32,368 nt of DNA. Origin: Candidatus Heimdallarchaeota archaeon (GTDB taxonomy: Archaea; Asgardarchaeota; Heimdallarchaeia; Heimdallarchaeales; Heimdallarchaeaceae). Numbering within the stretch: position 1 is the first letter of the stretch; each line of letters opens with the position of its first letter. Location of the stretch: positions 1 through 32,368 of the forward strand of contig JAHLWR010000031.1 of NCBI GenBank assembly GCA_019057815.1, written 5' to 3'. Position numbers and translations under genes: made by a program. The notes beneath the pieces are model-generated. The model saw nothing but the letters and a program-made list of their open reading frames with translations. It was not told the origin of the DNA and searched no databases. This document shows positions 16,201-23,480 of the stretch, piece by piece.

Positions 16201-16550
16201 TTGTTATCAAGGGTTAGATTGAGGGAAAAATCATGATATATTGATAGATCATCAATAATTGAAAAATTATCTCCGTTTATTTGAACTTGATCTATCTCTT
16301 TATAAGACTTAGAGTTAGAGAAATCAGACTCAGTTATTAAATGGTTATGGTTAGTAGTTTCTATATCATTGTTAAGTGAATTGTAAGAATCTGATGATAA
16401 TGATCTTTTGGATGAAAAAAGAATAGAAGAGTTGTTAATAGAAGAAAGCGAAAAACAAGTAAAAAACAGACTAATTAGTAGAATAAACAAGATTAAACTA
16501 GTAAAAATAGTAGACTTGAATTTTCTAATAATAATAACCTCGGAAACCAT
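13293..16550 (-). CDS. Large single-pass surface protein with cytoplasmic longin-like domain
   Basis: The protein has 1085 residues. A hydrophobic N-terminal segment (FTSLILFILLISLFFTCFSL) is a signal peptide or anchor. About 800 residues follow that are rich in Asn, Ser, Thr and beta-strand-like sequence, with many N-x-S/T sites, suited to a glycosylated ectodomain. A second hydrophobic helix lies at about 835-857, followed by a basic stop (RTRKNSK). The cytoplasmic tail begins with IKRILIVHRETSLPLFELDF, then DSVLITGFISAVSTMGGELL and KKIEYQNLVLTSSY. I read this as a longin/roadblock-like fold of the kind expanded in Asgard archaea. The last 45 residues resemble a winged helix. A receptor that passes outside signals to small GTPases or DNA is possible, but this is inference. 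Confidence 0.7.
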   Translation of the reverse strand: MVSEVIIIRKFKSTIFTSLILFILLISLFFTCFSLSSINNSSILFSSKRSLSSDSYNSLNNDIETTNHNHLITESDFSNSKSYKEIDQVQINGDNFSIIDDLSIYHDFSLNLTLDNNHKSSFTIDDISEYNTDQLNYNILNISSLQDYYPLELEQNKQYYLSNTENIALAQGFEVLWDNAVFFGANLSLNVDRIGTLGSYELELFVVKANDTGYPDLNNIVSYELTSPYNETNYALLDNQLSFYDFEDTVLVRGKYCVIANLSSVDDNPSKIIWNGKVGHSDGTTYFRDSSGNWDKKASLDLSLVLELLPSDEEGKKLHFSNPLTIDLIDNDIPIVSLSSIINNTGVHIIQANTSVEIFFSNLYSFSQTFIGFSSINSHNSSCGEFENHWNIKWNINNSISSTYDNLNRTHFLNTPNDWNNVSFSFHQNDTDVLQGVKIKDGYLCYLNSSIYGGNFSLITSSPNYISQLDFYDDKGEDKNFALGKWFTNGTHAIGEKGSSVFIEVEIIEMLISGSLNFTLFNSTGQIIPLKNSLPSNIVYSDETSYTTIGEINVTTSLFTASITLDPSVYGSDQPGYWTIYIYWTNGTEIGFLTKKVAINTSTLFNIEWEVLPGFDDWTNDTSTKVIRYTGDDLKVVASYYKVSEPFFNDNGHVIENASIRYVTSWRTCGSLCNISSHYHEEIKVNSSFSNQSIEILFTGSFLQEHIIEIDLVVFYKYKIEVSHIDIETDPANDVICSFQMINITDPNNISMFPDTINLQINENPVSDEFYSLNVSAHNIELTIMMSKYGITSDSQNISVVVLKNHFRANYLNETYTILYTNTFISSINNGFSPYYILIIATTVVGIIISIVLFMILRTRKNSKLLKHQQYIDKINETYNSSLSIKRILIVHRETSLPLFELDFESDIKIDSVLITGFISAVSTMGGELLSGVSNIIKKIEYQNLVLTSSYTDMYSTTVFSEEELIDELELIVSEIAMWFELMFGKIAVNWDGSTKIFKHNKKSIEEHMINQLHLWVHYPCTITDYKKKIKKLDNISKEIISFVKEKEKVSIDSIIEYFEYLPSKEVLGSIFSLVERNYLTYIKE

Positions 16551-16699
16551 TAATTGAAATCACCGAATACAGTTGCTTTTGATGAGTAATTATAGTATTT
16601 AAATATCATTATTGAAATAGGCAAACCAAGTTGAGTTGATAAAATGTTTAGGAACATTTTATGATAGGAATCAGAAAAAGTTAAATGAGAAATTCAATG

Positions 16700-16995
16700 T
16701 CATTCCTCAATATAAATGACCTCTTTCAAAATATAAGGACCAAGAGAGGGACTAAGAGCTTATTTAGTAACTAAATCAACCTTTTTCCTGAATAAATCTT
16801 CTAAAAAGAATAACAGATTCATAAAGTTGTGAAAATTCTTCATCTATCCTTAAATTCATCTAAAATATCAATATCAATATTATCTTTTTGTTGATTTTTA
16901 ATGTACGAACCAAAGATACCTATTTTTTTCACTCCTAATTTTTGAATCCCGTCAAATTTTCATTTAGTATAGATTCTAACGATTGCACAAGTTAC
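16700..16995 (-). pseudogene. Decayed MntA-type nucleotidyltransferase
   Basis: Reading on the minus strand, KLGVKKIGIFGSYIKNQQKD then NIDIDIL gives the MNT core, including GSx10DxD. The frame then stops at a TGA after DEFKDR. In other frames it continues as FLEDLFRKKVDLVTK, a stop, then ALSPSLGPYILKEVIYIE. Upstream of the core another stop is present. The DNA closely matches the intact orphan gene at 17991-18362, notably the 3' end (CTCTTTCAAAAT) and the block ACCAAAGATACCTATTTTTTT. It is a duplicate that has gained at least two stops and a frameshift. Confidence 0.8.
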
Positions 16996-17044
16996 ACATT
17001 ATATCAATACGCGATTAATTTATAGACTCAATGGCCATTAACTT

Positions 17045-17135
17045 GATTGATTTAATACAAAAAGAAATGGTGAGTATATATGGGTGAAAAGAACGATATA
17101 ATATATCTTAAACACATCTATTACTAAGAATTTTA
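17045..17135 (+). pseudogene. Scar: MntA/HepT junction joined to an hsdS-like piece
   Basis: LIDLIQKEMVSIYG then stop, overlapping MGEKNDIIYL, copies the junction of the intact pair at 18690-18750, including the shared ATATATGGGTGAAAA. After about 17107 the bases TAAACACATCTATT..TAAGAATTTTAGA match hsdS at about 21883-21907, where they encode LNTSIVKNFR; here one frame reads LNTSITKNFR. The stretch looks like the product of recombination between toxin-antitoxin and restriction genes, and has no working product. Confidence 0.5.
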
Positions 17136-17208
17136 GATAACAAGTAGTCCTTAGTCAAACAGTTTATTCAACAACATTAACAATCAATTATCTAATTTTC
17201 ATTTAGAA

Positions 17209-17574
17209 TTAATTATTAAAATTTGATTCTTTATTTTCTATTTCATCAATGACTCTATTAAGGCCGAGTTTTAGAGTTTTAAGATTTATAGTGATTGTCT
17301 CCCATACAAGCTTATAATCAACCCCAAAATAACCATGAATGAGTCTGTCTCTCAACCCTGCAATTTCCTTCCAAGGAATTTCAGGATATTCAACTTTTAA
17401 GCTACTAGGAATATGCTTAACTGCTTCACCTATAATTTCAAGCTTACGGACAACTGCACTAGAAGTTTTATCATCCTCATTAAACTCCTCAAAGCTCATA
17501 TCTTTGATGAAAAAACTTATGCTCTCTATTGCAGAAAGAACGTCTTGAATAAAAAGCTTATAGTCTCTTTTCAA
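17209..17574 (-). CDS. hepT: HepT-type HEPN toxin
   Basis: The 121-residue all-helical HEPN (DUF86) protein carries RDRLIHGYFG, the R-x4-H-x-Y motif. In the known HepT-MntA system, Arg and His form the RNase active site and the Tyr is the residue AMPylated by MntA. IPWKEIAGLRD is the conserved lead-in. It starts at a TTG that overlaps the stop of its mntA (TTGA), so the two are translated together. HepT dimers cut RNA (in studied cases tRNA or mRNA) when the antitoxin is lost. All key residues are present and the gene looks intact. Confidence 0.88.
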   Translation of the reverse strand: MKRDYKLFIQDVLSAIESISFFIKDMSFEEFNEDDKTSSAVVRKLEIIGEAVKHIPSSLKVEYPEIPWKEIAGLRDRLIHGYFGVDYKLVWETITINLKTLKLGLNRVIDEIENKESNFNN

Positions 17575-17867
17575 ATTTTCACAACCTCTTCATATATGTG
17601 AGCTCTTAATTCTTCCCGTACAGCTCTCTCAGAAACAATATCAACATTGATGTTCAATTCATCCTCAAGAAAATTAGCCAAACCAACATAATCGAATAAT
17701 GAAGCACCATCAAAAAACTTGACCAATAAATCAACGTCACTTGTTGGTTTTTGTTCATTTCGAACAAATGAACCAAAAACGCCTATGATTTTAGCTTTAT
17801 ATTTGGTTTTTATAAAACCTTCAAGTTCTTTTAAAACATTAATTACAGATTCTAACTTTCTTTCCAT
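17571..17867 (-). CDS. mntA: MntA-type nucleotidyltransferase antitoxin
   Basis: The 98-residue minimal nucleotidyltransferase carries IGVFGSFVRNEQKP then TSDVDLLV, which is GSx10DxD with both catalytic Asp. It continues with NFLEDELNINVDIVSERAV, the usual C-terminal strand and helix. In the characterised system MntA transfers AMP to the Tyr of the HepT motif and so silences it. It lies directly before hepT with a 4-base overlap, the standard order. It is more distant from the other MNT genes here than they are from each other, so it probably arrived separately. Confidence 0.88.
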   Translation of the reverse strand: MERKLESVINVLKELEGFIKTKYKAKIIGVFGSFVRNEQKPTSDVDLLVKFFDGASLFDYVGLANFLEDELNINVDIVSERAVREELRAHIYEEVVKI

Positions 17868-17990
17868 ACAATAAAATGCAAGTCAATCTATATAAATGTC
17901 GAGTTTTATAAAATCTATAAAATTTAGTTGTTTGATACAATCTAATAGAAATTTATATTCATCTAGTATATGATAAGAAAACCAGAATCA

Positions 17991-18362
17991 TTATTCGATA
18001 TAAACAACCTCTTTCAAAATGCTAGGTCCTATGTAAGGACTGAGAGCTTCTTTAGTAACTAAGTCAACTTTAACCTGTAATAAATCCTCTAAAAAGAAAA
18101 GCAAATCCATGAAATTATCAAAATTTTTCTTTCCAATTTCAAATTCAATTAATACATCAAAATCACTTCTAATTTCTTGTTCCTCCCTAACATAGGAACC
18201 AAAGATACCTATTTTTTTGATTCCAAAAGATTGGATTGGAATTGTATTTTTACGTAAGATATCAAGAATCCTTGTGAGATTGAGTTCTTCTTCCACGACT
18301 AGAGATATTACTGACAGATAATAAATAGATTTCGAAGATAAACAACAGAGAAAGAAGGACAT
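17991..18362 (-). CDS. Orphan MntA-type nucleotidyltransferase
   Basis: IKKIGIFGSYVREEQEI then RSDFDVLIEF gives GSx10DxD. FFLEDLLQVKVDLVTKEALS and KEVVYIE complete the MNT domain. The frame is open from 18362, but the first 22 residues (MSFFLCCLSSKSIYYL...) do not fit the family; a GTG at 18296 would give a 101-residue protein of usual size. No HEPN gene lies on either side in the same orientation: the next intact gene downstream is mntA of the other pair. It may be a relic antitoxin, an 'anti-addiction' antitoxin, or may serve another HepT. Confidence 0.78.
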   Translation of the reverse strand: MSFFLCCLSSKSIYYLSVISLVVEEELNLTRILDILRKNTIPIQSFGIKKIGIFGSYVREEQEIRSDFDVLIEFEIGKKNFDNFMDLLFFLEDLLQVKVDLVTKEALSPYIGPSILKEVVYIE

Positions 18363-18438
18363 ATAAAATGAGACTATTTTTATATATTGGGTTTAATGCC
18401 TCATATCTGCAAAAAACCAGAACAAAAGGTTGAAATCA

Positions 18439-18723
18439 ATGAATAAAGAAGAGGTACTAAGAATTTTAATTGAAACCTTAAAGAAGAATGGTGCTAACAG
18501 TATTTCAATCTTCGGCTCATATGCAAGAGGAGAAGAAGGACCCAATAGTGACATAGATATTATCGTAAATTTTTCATCAAAAAAAAGCCTTTTAGAATTG
18601 ATAAGAATTGAAAGAGAACTTTCTGAAAAATTAAATAGAAAGATCGATTTACTTACTGAAAAATCGATAAGTCCGTATTTAATTGAATCAATAAGAGAAG
18701 AGATGGTGAATATATATGGGTGA
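18439..18723 (+). CDS. mntA: MntA-type nucleotidyltransferase antitoxin, second pair
   Basis: The protein has 94 residues from the ATG at 18439; a TTG at 18430 is also in frame. ISIFGSYARGEEGPNSDIDI contains GSx10DxD, the nucleotidyl-transfer site. The family C-terminus follows (LNRKIDLLTEKSISPYLIES). Its stop TGA overlaps the ATG of hepT in the string ATGGGTGA, so the products are made together. A TATA-like TTTATATATT lies about 60 bases upstream, between this gene and the divergent orphan MNT. By analogy it AMPylates the partner toxin. Confidence 0.87.
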   Translation: MNKEEVLRILIETLKKNGANSISIFGSYARGEEGPNSDIDIIVNFSSKKSLLELIRIERELSEKLNRKIDLLTEKSISPYLIESIREEMVNIYG

Positions 18724-19063
18724 AAAAAAAGATGAAATATATCTTATGCATATCCAAGATGCCATTTTGAAGATAGAAAAATATACAAAAGACTGCAACT
18801 ATGAAAATTTCTCAGAGAATAGCCTTATACAAGATGGAGTAATAAGACAACTTCAGATTATAAGCGAAGCTACAAAACTAATAACAGAAGAAAAAAGAAA
18901 AGAATACACAGATATTCCTTGGAAAGACATATCAGGAATGAGAGATAAGCTAATTCATTCATATTTTGGCGTTGATCTTGAAGCAGTATGGGTAGTTGTG
19001 AAACAAGATTTACCAATCTTGAAAGAAAATATCTCAATTCTATTTAATAATATGAAATATTAA
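18716..19063 (+). CDS. hepT: HepT-type HEPN toxin, second pair
   Basis: The 115-residue HEPN (DUF86) protein has IPWKDISGMRDKLIHSYFG, again with R-x4-H-x-Y. It overlaps its mntA by 8 bases. The pair is the mirror image of the minus-strand pair at 17209-17867, and the two differ clearly in sequence, so this is not a recent duplication. A fragment of a third, related copy is the scar at 17045-17135. The gene looks intact. Confidence 0.88.
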   Translation: MGEKKDEIYLMHIQDAILKIEKYTKDCNYENFSENSLIQDGVIRQLQIISEATKLITEEKRKEYTDIPWKDISGMRDKLIHSYFGVDLEAVWVVVKQDLPILKENISILFNNMKY

Positions 19064-19308
19064 TGATAACCTGTCTACTCAGTTAAGTAATATACCATAC
19101 TAGAAGGTAGGTAGAATAACTTCTACGCGTTCTAAGTATGAAATACGCTTGTGCAACCTTTTAGGAAGATACCTCTTTAAGACAAGAAGATGCGTTATTG
19201 GAAAGTCCTACTTATGGGAATAGTTCTTACTAGAAGAAATTTAAACTATATTCTAAGAAAACACCACAAAATTAAATACTAATAAAAAAAATAAAACTTT
19301 GATTTAAT
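19064..19308. other. Spacer before the type I RM operon, with one palindrome
   Basis: No gene is found. A perfect palindrome GTAGAA-TAAC-TTCTAC lies at 19111-19126, a possible operator or a terminator for hepT. An AT-rich TATA-like stretch (about 19271-19283) is about 30 bases before the hsdM ATG, consistent with a leaderless hsdM message. Confidence 0.4.
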
Positions 19309-20832
19309 ATGGGTCAGAGAGAATTAGATTTTGGAGACGAGAAAAATACTAAAGAAGAAAGAAAATCAAAATTAGATCTTGATAAACTTAAACCATTTTT
19401 GTGGGGCGCAGCAGATATCTTAAGAGGAAGTATTGATTCAGCTGAATACAAACATTATATATTCGGATTATTATTTCTCAAACGATTGTCTGACCAATTT
19501 GATGAAGAAAGAAAGAATGTCAAAGGAGATTCTGAAGATCCAGATAATTATCAATTTTTTGTTTCGGAAAGAGCTAGATGGGCGTCTATTAGAAAGGTTT
19601 CAGAAGGAATAGGAAACGCAATTGACAAAGCCTTTGAAGCTCTAGAGGAGAATAATCCAATTTTGGAAGGAGTCCTAACACCCATACAATATGAAGATCC
19701 TAGAAAGTTAAATGATGAAGCTTTGAATAAACTAGTAGTTCACTTCAGTAAAGAAGGCTATAGTCTTGCTAATTCCAATCTTGCAGAACCAGATATACTT
19801 GGAAGAGCTTATGAATACTTAATTGCAGAATTTGCAGATGATGCAGGAAAGAAAGGTGGAGAATTTTACACACCAAATGGAGTGGTAAAATTACTAGTAA
19901 ATATTCTTCAACCAGAAGAAGGAATGCGAGTTTGCGATCCTGCCTGTGGTAGTGGTGGAATGTTGATAGAATGTATGCATCATCTACAAGAAAAAGGGAA
20001 AAACAAAATGAACATATCGCTTTATGGTCAAGAGAAGAATCTAAATACTTGGGCAATTGCTAAAATGAATCTTCTTTTGCATGGAATACTAGATGCAAGG
20101 ATAGAGAGAGGAGACACAATGGCTGAACCCAAGCTTCTTGAAGAAAATTCATTGATGCTATTTGATAGAGTAATTACAAATCCCATGTGGAATCAAAAAG
20201 AGTGGAGTAGAGAGTTGTTTGAAACAGGAGATCCATATGGAAGAGCAAAATATGGAGTTCCACCAAAAAGTTCTGGTGACTGGATGTGGGTTCAGCACAT
20301 GTTATCAACTCTGAAATACGATGGGAGATTGGGAGTAGTTTTGGACAATGGTGCACTTTTCAGAGGATCTAGAGAAGGAAAAATAAGACAGGGAATAATT
20401 GAAGATGATCTTATTGAAGGAGTAGTTGCATTACCTTCCAACTTATTCATGAATACTGGGTCACCAGGTTGTCTAATAATCATCAACAAACAAAAATCTG
20501 AGAAAATAAGAAATAAAATATTTTTTATCCATGCAGAAAATGAATTTGAGGAAGGAAAAGCACAGAATTTCCTAAGAGAGAAGCATATTAAGAAAATATC
20601 CGAAAAATATCATAGAAAGGAGGTTAGAGAAAAATTCTCTGATTTAATAGATATTAAAGAAATAAAAGAGAATGACTACAATCTGAATGTTTCAAGATAT
20701 GTGGATATTTTACCAGAAGAGGATCCCATTGATATAAAAAAGATATTAAAGTCATTAGCTGAAATAAAACAGGAAAGAGAAAAACTAGAAGAAGAATTTC
20801 ACAGAAATATGGTGGAATTGGGATATGAATAG
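19309..20832 (+). CDS. hsdM: Type I restriction-modification methyltransferase subunit
   Basis: The 507-residue HsdM has an N-terminal helical domain (FLWGAADILRGSIDSAEYKH and IFGLLFLKRLSDQF) and then GGEFYTPNGVVKLLVN. DPACGSGGML (210-219) is the S-adenosylmethionine motif I, and ITNPMW (290-294) is the catalytic motif IV (NPPF/Y class, here NPMW). A C-terminal helical tail that contacts HsdS ends the protein. It makes N6-methyladenine within the HsdS-defined site, as M2S, and is also part of the R2M2S nuclease. Its last 8 bases overlap hsdS. The Met in place of the second Pro of NPPF is seen in some N6-adenine enzymes and need not abolish activity. Confidence 0.95.
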   Translation: MGQRELDFGDEKNTKEERKSKLDLDKLKPFLWGAADILRGSIDSAEYKHYIFGLLFLKRLSDQFDEERKNVKGDSEDPDNYQFFVSERARWASIRKVSEGIGNAIDKAFEALEENNPILEGVLTPIQYEDPRKLNDEALNKLVVHFSKEGYSLANSNLAEPDILGRAYEYLIAEFADDAGKKGGEFYTPNGVVKLLVNILQPEEGMRVCDPACGSGGMLIECMHHLQEKGKNKMNISLYGQEKNLNTWAIAKMNLLLHGILDARIERGDTMAEPKLLEENSLMLFDRVITNPMWNQKEWSRELFETGDPYGRAKYGVPPKSSGDWMWVQHMLSTLKYDGRLGVVLDNGALFRGSREGKIRQGIIEDDLIEGVVALPSNLFMNTGSPGCLIIINKQKSEKIRNKIFFIHAENEFEEGKAQNFLREKHIKKISEKYHRKEVREKFSDLIDIKEIKENDYNLNVSRYVDILPEEDPIDIKKILKSLAEIKQEREKLEEEFHRNMVELGYE

Positions 20833-22081
20833 AGTAGGAATAGAAACCCCAAAAAATTGGAATTTACAAAAACTTGAAGATATCTGTAATTCTATTAGAG
20901 ATGGAACACATACACCGCCACCTAGAACTCAGACGGGGTTACCTATGTTAAGTGCAAGAAACATCTATGATGGTAGGATTAATTGGGATAAAGGTTTTTC
21001 TTTTATTTCAAAAAGAGATTTTGAAAAAATAGAAAGAACAAATCCAATCAAAGAGAATGATGTATTATTGACGATTGTTGGTACATTAGGTAAATGCTGT
21101 GTTGTTAAAGAAAAAACTAATTTCACAGTACAACGGAGTGTTGCAATATTTAGACCAAATAAGAATATGGTCATATCTGAATATTTGCATTATTATTTTA
21201 GTGCACAAAAATTTCAAAATTTGTTAATTAGGTTTGCCAATACTACTGCACAATCAGGAATATATTTGGGTATTTTAAAAAGAATGTTGATTAGTATTCC
21301 ACCAGTAGTTGAACAACAAGCTATTTCTTCTGTTCTCTCTAATGTTGACGACATCATCCACCAAACTAAGCAACTCATTGACAACTTGAAACTCTTGAAG
21401 AGAGGACTGATGCAACAACTCTTTACGCAAGGGATAGGACATACAGAGTTTAAAGAAACAAAGATAGGAAGGATACCAGAAGAATGGGAAATTAATAGAA
21501 TTGGAAGAATAAGTGAGGTGAGAAGAGGAGCTTCTCCACGCCCAATTAGAGACCCAAAATATTTTGCAGAAAAAGGTCGAGGATGGATAAGAATTAGTGA
21601 TGTTACAGCGTCCTTCAAATATCTTACTAGAACAACCCAATATTTGTCTGATTTAGGTGTTTCAAAAAGTGTAATAGTTAATCCTGGTGATTTAATAATG
21701 AGTATTTGTGCAACTATTGGAAAACCAATTATTCTCGATATGAAAGCCTGTATTCATGATGGTTTTGTACTGTTTAAGAATGTTAAACCAGAAGTTAAAT
21801 TAGAATTTCTCTTTTATCTACTTCAGAATTGGGAAAATAAATTTAAAGATATGAAACAAATGGGTACTCAAGGGAATCTAAACACATCTATTGTAAAGAA
21901 TTTTAGAATTCCAGTCCCATCATTGCAAGAACAGAAGAAAATTTCTCTTGTCTTATCAAACATAGATAGTAATCTGAAGAATGAAAGTGATAAGCTAAAG
22001 CAAACAAAACAAGCAAAAAAAGCTCTCATGCAAGATCTTCTCACTGGGAAGATAAAAGCCCCAATAGCTCAAACAAATTAG
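20825..22081 (+). CDS. hsdS: Type I specificity subunit, first copy
   Basis: The 418-residue protein has two target-recognition domains. Each begins with a W-x-L/I-like entry (TPKNWNLQKLEDICN and IPEEWEINRIGRISE) and ends with a long helix: EQQAISSVLSNVDDIIHQTK in the centre and EQKKISLVLSNIDSNLKNES at the end. This is the full HsdS layout, in which each TRD reads one half of a split DNA site and the helices set the spacing. The site itself cannot be read from sequence. The central helix region is nearly repeated in the second hsdS. It overlaps hsdM by 8 bases. Confidence 0.94.
   Translation: MNRVGIETPKNWNLQKLEDICNSIRDGTHTPPPRTQTGLPMLSARNIYDGRINWDKGFSFISKRDFEKIERTNPIKENDVLLTIVGTLGKCCVVKEKTNFTVQRSVAIFRPNKNMVISEYLHYYFSAQKFQNLLIRFANTTAQSGIYLGILKRMLISIPPVVEQQAISSVLSNVDDIIHQTKQLIDNLKLLKRGLMQQLFTQGIGHTEFKETKIGRIPEEWEINRIGRISEVRRGASPRPIRDPKYFAEKGRGWIRISDVTASFKYLTRTTQYLSDLGVSKSVIVNPGDLIMSICATIGKPIILDMKACIHDGFVLFKNVKPEVKLEFLFYLLQNWENKFKDMKQMGTQGNLNTSIVKNFRIPVPSLQEQKKISLVLSNIDSNLKNESDKLKQTKQAKKALMQDLLTGKIKAPIAQTN
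21311..21478 (+). repeat. Direct repeat, copy 1 (central helix of first hsdS)
   Basis: This 168-base stretch matches 22602-22769 without gaps at most positions. It covers the central conserved helix, the segment LMQQLFTQGI and KETKIGRIP. Its bases use more CTC and GTC-type codons than the TRDs around it. Identity at this level between two neighbouring genes allows homologous exchange of the TRDs on either side. Confidence 0.9.
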
Positions 22082-22091
22082 GAGAAGAAAA

Positions 22092-23384
22092 ATGAAAGCT
22101 GAGCAAATGGTAATTCCTGAAAACTGGAGAGAGGTGTCTCTCCTCGAAGTTGTTCAATCAGAAAAGCAAAAAATCGTAGGAGGACCTTTTGGTTCAAATC
22201 TCAAAGTTTCTGATTATCAAGAAGAAGGAGTACCAATTGTGAGGCTACAGAATGTCGAGATTTCCAAATTCAAAAATACCGACATCAAATTTATATCCAA
22301 AGATAAAGCAAAGGAATTAGCATATCATAATTTCAAAAAAGGCGATATAATTCTTGCTAAGCTTGGTAATCCTATTGGGAAAACATGTATAGTTCCTGAC
22401 TACTTGGATCACGGTATTTTGACAGCAGATGTTGTTAGAATTAGGGTAGATGGTGAAGAAATAGATAGAGATTTCTTACTATATGTACTTAACTCATACT
22501 ATGTAAATAAACAACTTAAAATTGGAACAATTGGGTCTACAAGACCTAGGGTTAATCTAGAAGATGTTAGAAACTTGAAGGTTCTTATTCCCCCCTTAAG
22601 AGAACAGCAAGCTATTTCTTCTGTTCTCTCTAATGTTGACAAAATCATCCACTCCACTCAACAACTCATCGACTACTTACAACTCTTAAGGAAAGGATTG
22701 ATGCAGCAGCTCTTTACGCAAGGGATAGAACATACAGAATTCAAAGAAACAAAGATAGGAAGGATACCAAAAGGATGGCAGTTGGTGAAACTTGAAGAAT
22801 TGCTTGAAGTAAGGAGTGGTAAAAGACTTCCCAAAGGTGAAAAATTCTCTGATGTGCAAACTAGTTTTCCATATATACGAGTTTTAGATTTCAAGGATGG
22901 AACAATAAATCCGAACAATTTAGAATATTTGACTCCTCAACACAAGAAAATTTTAAATAAATATACAATTTCATCTGAGGATGTTTATATCTCGATTGCA
23001 GGCTCAATAGGAATTGTTGGATTGGTTCCAGATGAACTTAATAATGCAAACCTTACAGAAAATGCAGCCAGTCTGTTTATAAAAGAGAAGAAAAAACTGA
23101 CAAAGGAATTTCTGTACTACTATCTTGATTCCAATATTGGACAAAAAGAGATCAGATTAAGAACAACTATTACTACACTACCGAAATTAGCATTTAAAAG
23201 AATAGAAAAGATTCCGATTATTCTGCCATCAATCTACGAACAAAATCAAATAACTTCTTGCTTTATTGGAATAGATCAAATTAGGGAAGAAGAAATTAAT
23301 AATCTTACCGAATTAAAGAAAATAAGGAATGGACTAATGCAAGATCTTCTAACAGGGAAGAAGAGAGTTTCTCTTAGAACTTAG
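22092..23384 (+). CDS. hsdS: Type I specificity subunit, second copy
   Basis: The 430-residue protein is a second full HsdS directly after the first, with GGAGA seven bases before its ATG. TRD1 begins IPENWREVSLLEVV and includes GGPFGSNLKVSDYQEEGVPI, a common HsdS opening. The central helix is EQQAISSVLSNVDKIIHSTQ. TRD2 begins IPKGWQLVKLEELLEV, and the tail helix ends in LMQDLLTGKKRV. The TRDs differ from those of the first copy, so the pair should give two specificities. Whether both are used at once or exchange domains is open. No inverted repeat or recombinase gene for controlled inversion is present nearby. Confidence 0.94.
   Translation: MKAEQMVIPENWREVSLLEVVQSEKQKIVGGPFGSNLKVSDYQEEGVPIVRLQNVEISKFKNTDIKFISKDKAKELAYHNFKKGDIILAKLGNPIGKTCIVPDYLDHGILTADVVRIRVDGEEIDRDFLLYVLNSYYVNKQLKIGTIGSTRPRVNLEDVRNLKVLIPPLREQQAISSVLSNVDKIIHSTQQLIDYLQLLRKGLMQQLFTQGIEHTEFKETKIGRIPKGWQLVKLEELLEVRSGKRLPKGEKFSDVQTSFPYIRVLDFKDGTINPNNLEYLTPQHKKILNKYTISSEDVYISIAGSIGIVGLVPDELNNANLTENAASLFIKEKKKLTKEFLYYYLDSNIGQKEIRLRTTITTLPKLAFKRIEKIPIILPSIYEQNQITSCFIGIDQIREEEINNLTELKKIRNGLMQDLLTGKKRVSLRT
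22602..22769 (+). repeat. Direct repeat, copy 2 (central helix of second hsdS)
   Basis: This partner of 21311-21478 has a constant offset of 1291 bases and no gaps. A shorter repeat (ATGCAAGATCTTCT..C..GGGAAGA) joins the two C-termini at about 22028-22050 and 23337-23360. A deletion between the long copies would fuse TRD1 of the first gene to TRD2 of the second and give a single intact hybrid hsdS. Confidence 0.9.
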
Positions 23385-23480
23385 CTTGACTTCACATATG
23401 TAAATACAACAACTTAAATATCCTATAATCAATTGAAGGAAGATAAATACAAATACAACCAATCTTTGAAGGATTAGTAT

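Larger units (their letters stand above)
16551..17208. other. Degraded region with toxin-antitoxin remnants
   Basis: No intact gene lies here. It holds the promoter of the surface protein (first about 60 bases), a decayed MntA gene on the minus strand (16700-16995) and a short plus-strand scar of an MntA/HepT junction (17045-17135). The remainder is AT-rich and shows no clear signal. Confidence 0.6.

Noticed and set aside
19195-19212. GGAAAGTCC, as in the conserved core of RNase P RNA
   Set aside because: Only about 100 bases remain before hsdM, too short for the gene, and no matching P4 partner is seen.
16551-19308. CRISPR array suggested by recurring short similarities
   Set aside because: The recurrences are homologous pieces of MntA/HepT genes at irregular distances, not regular repeat-spacer units.
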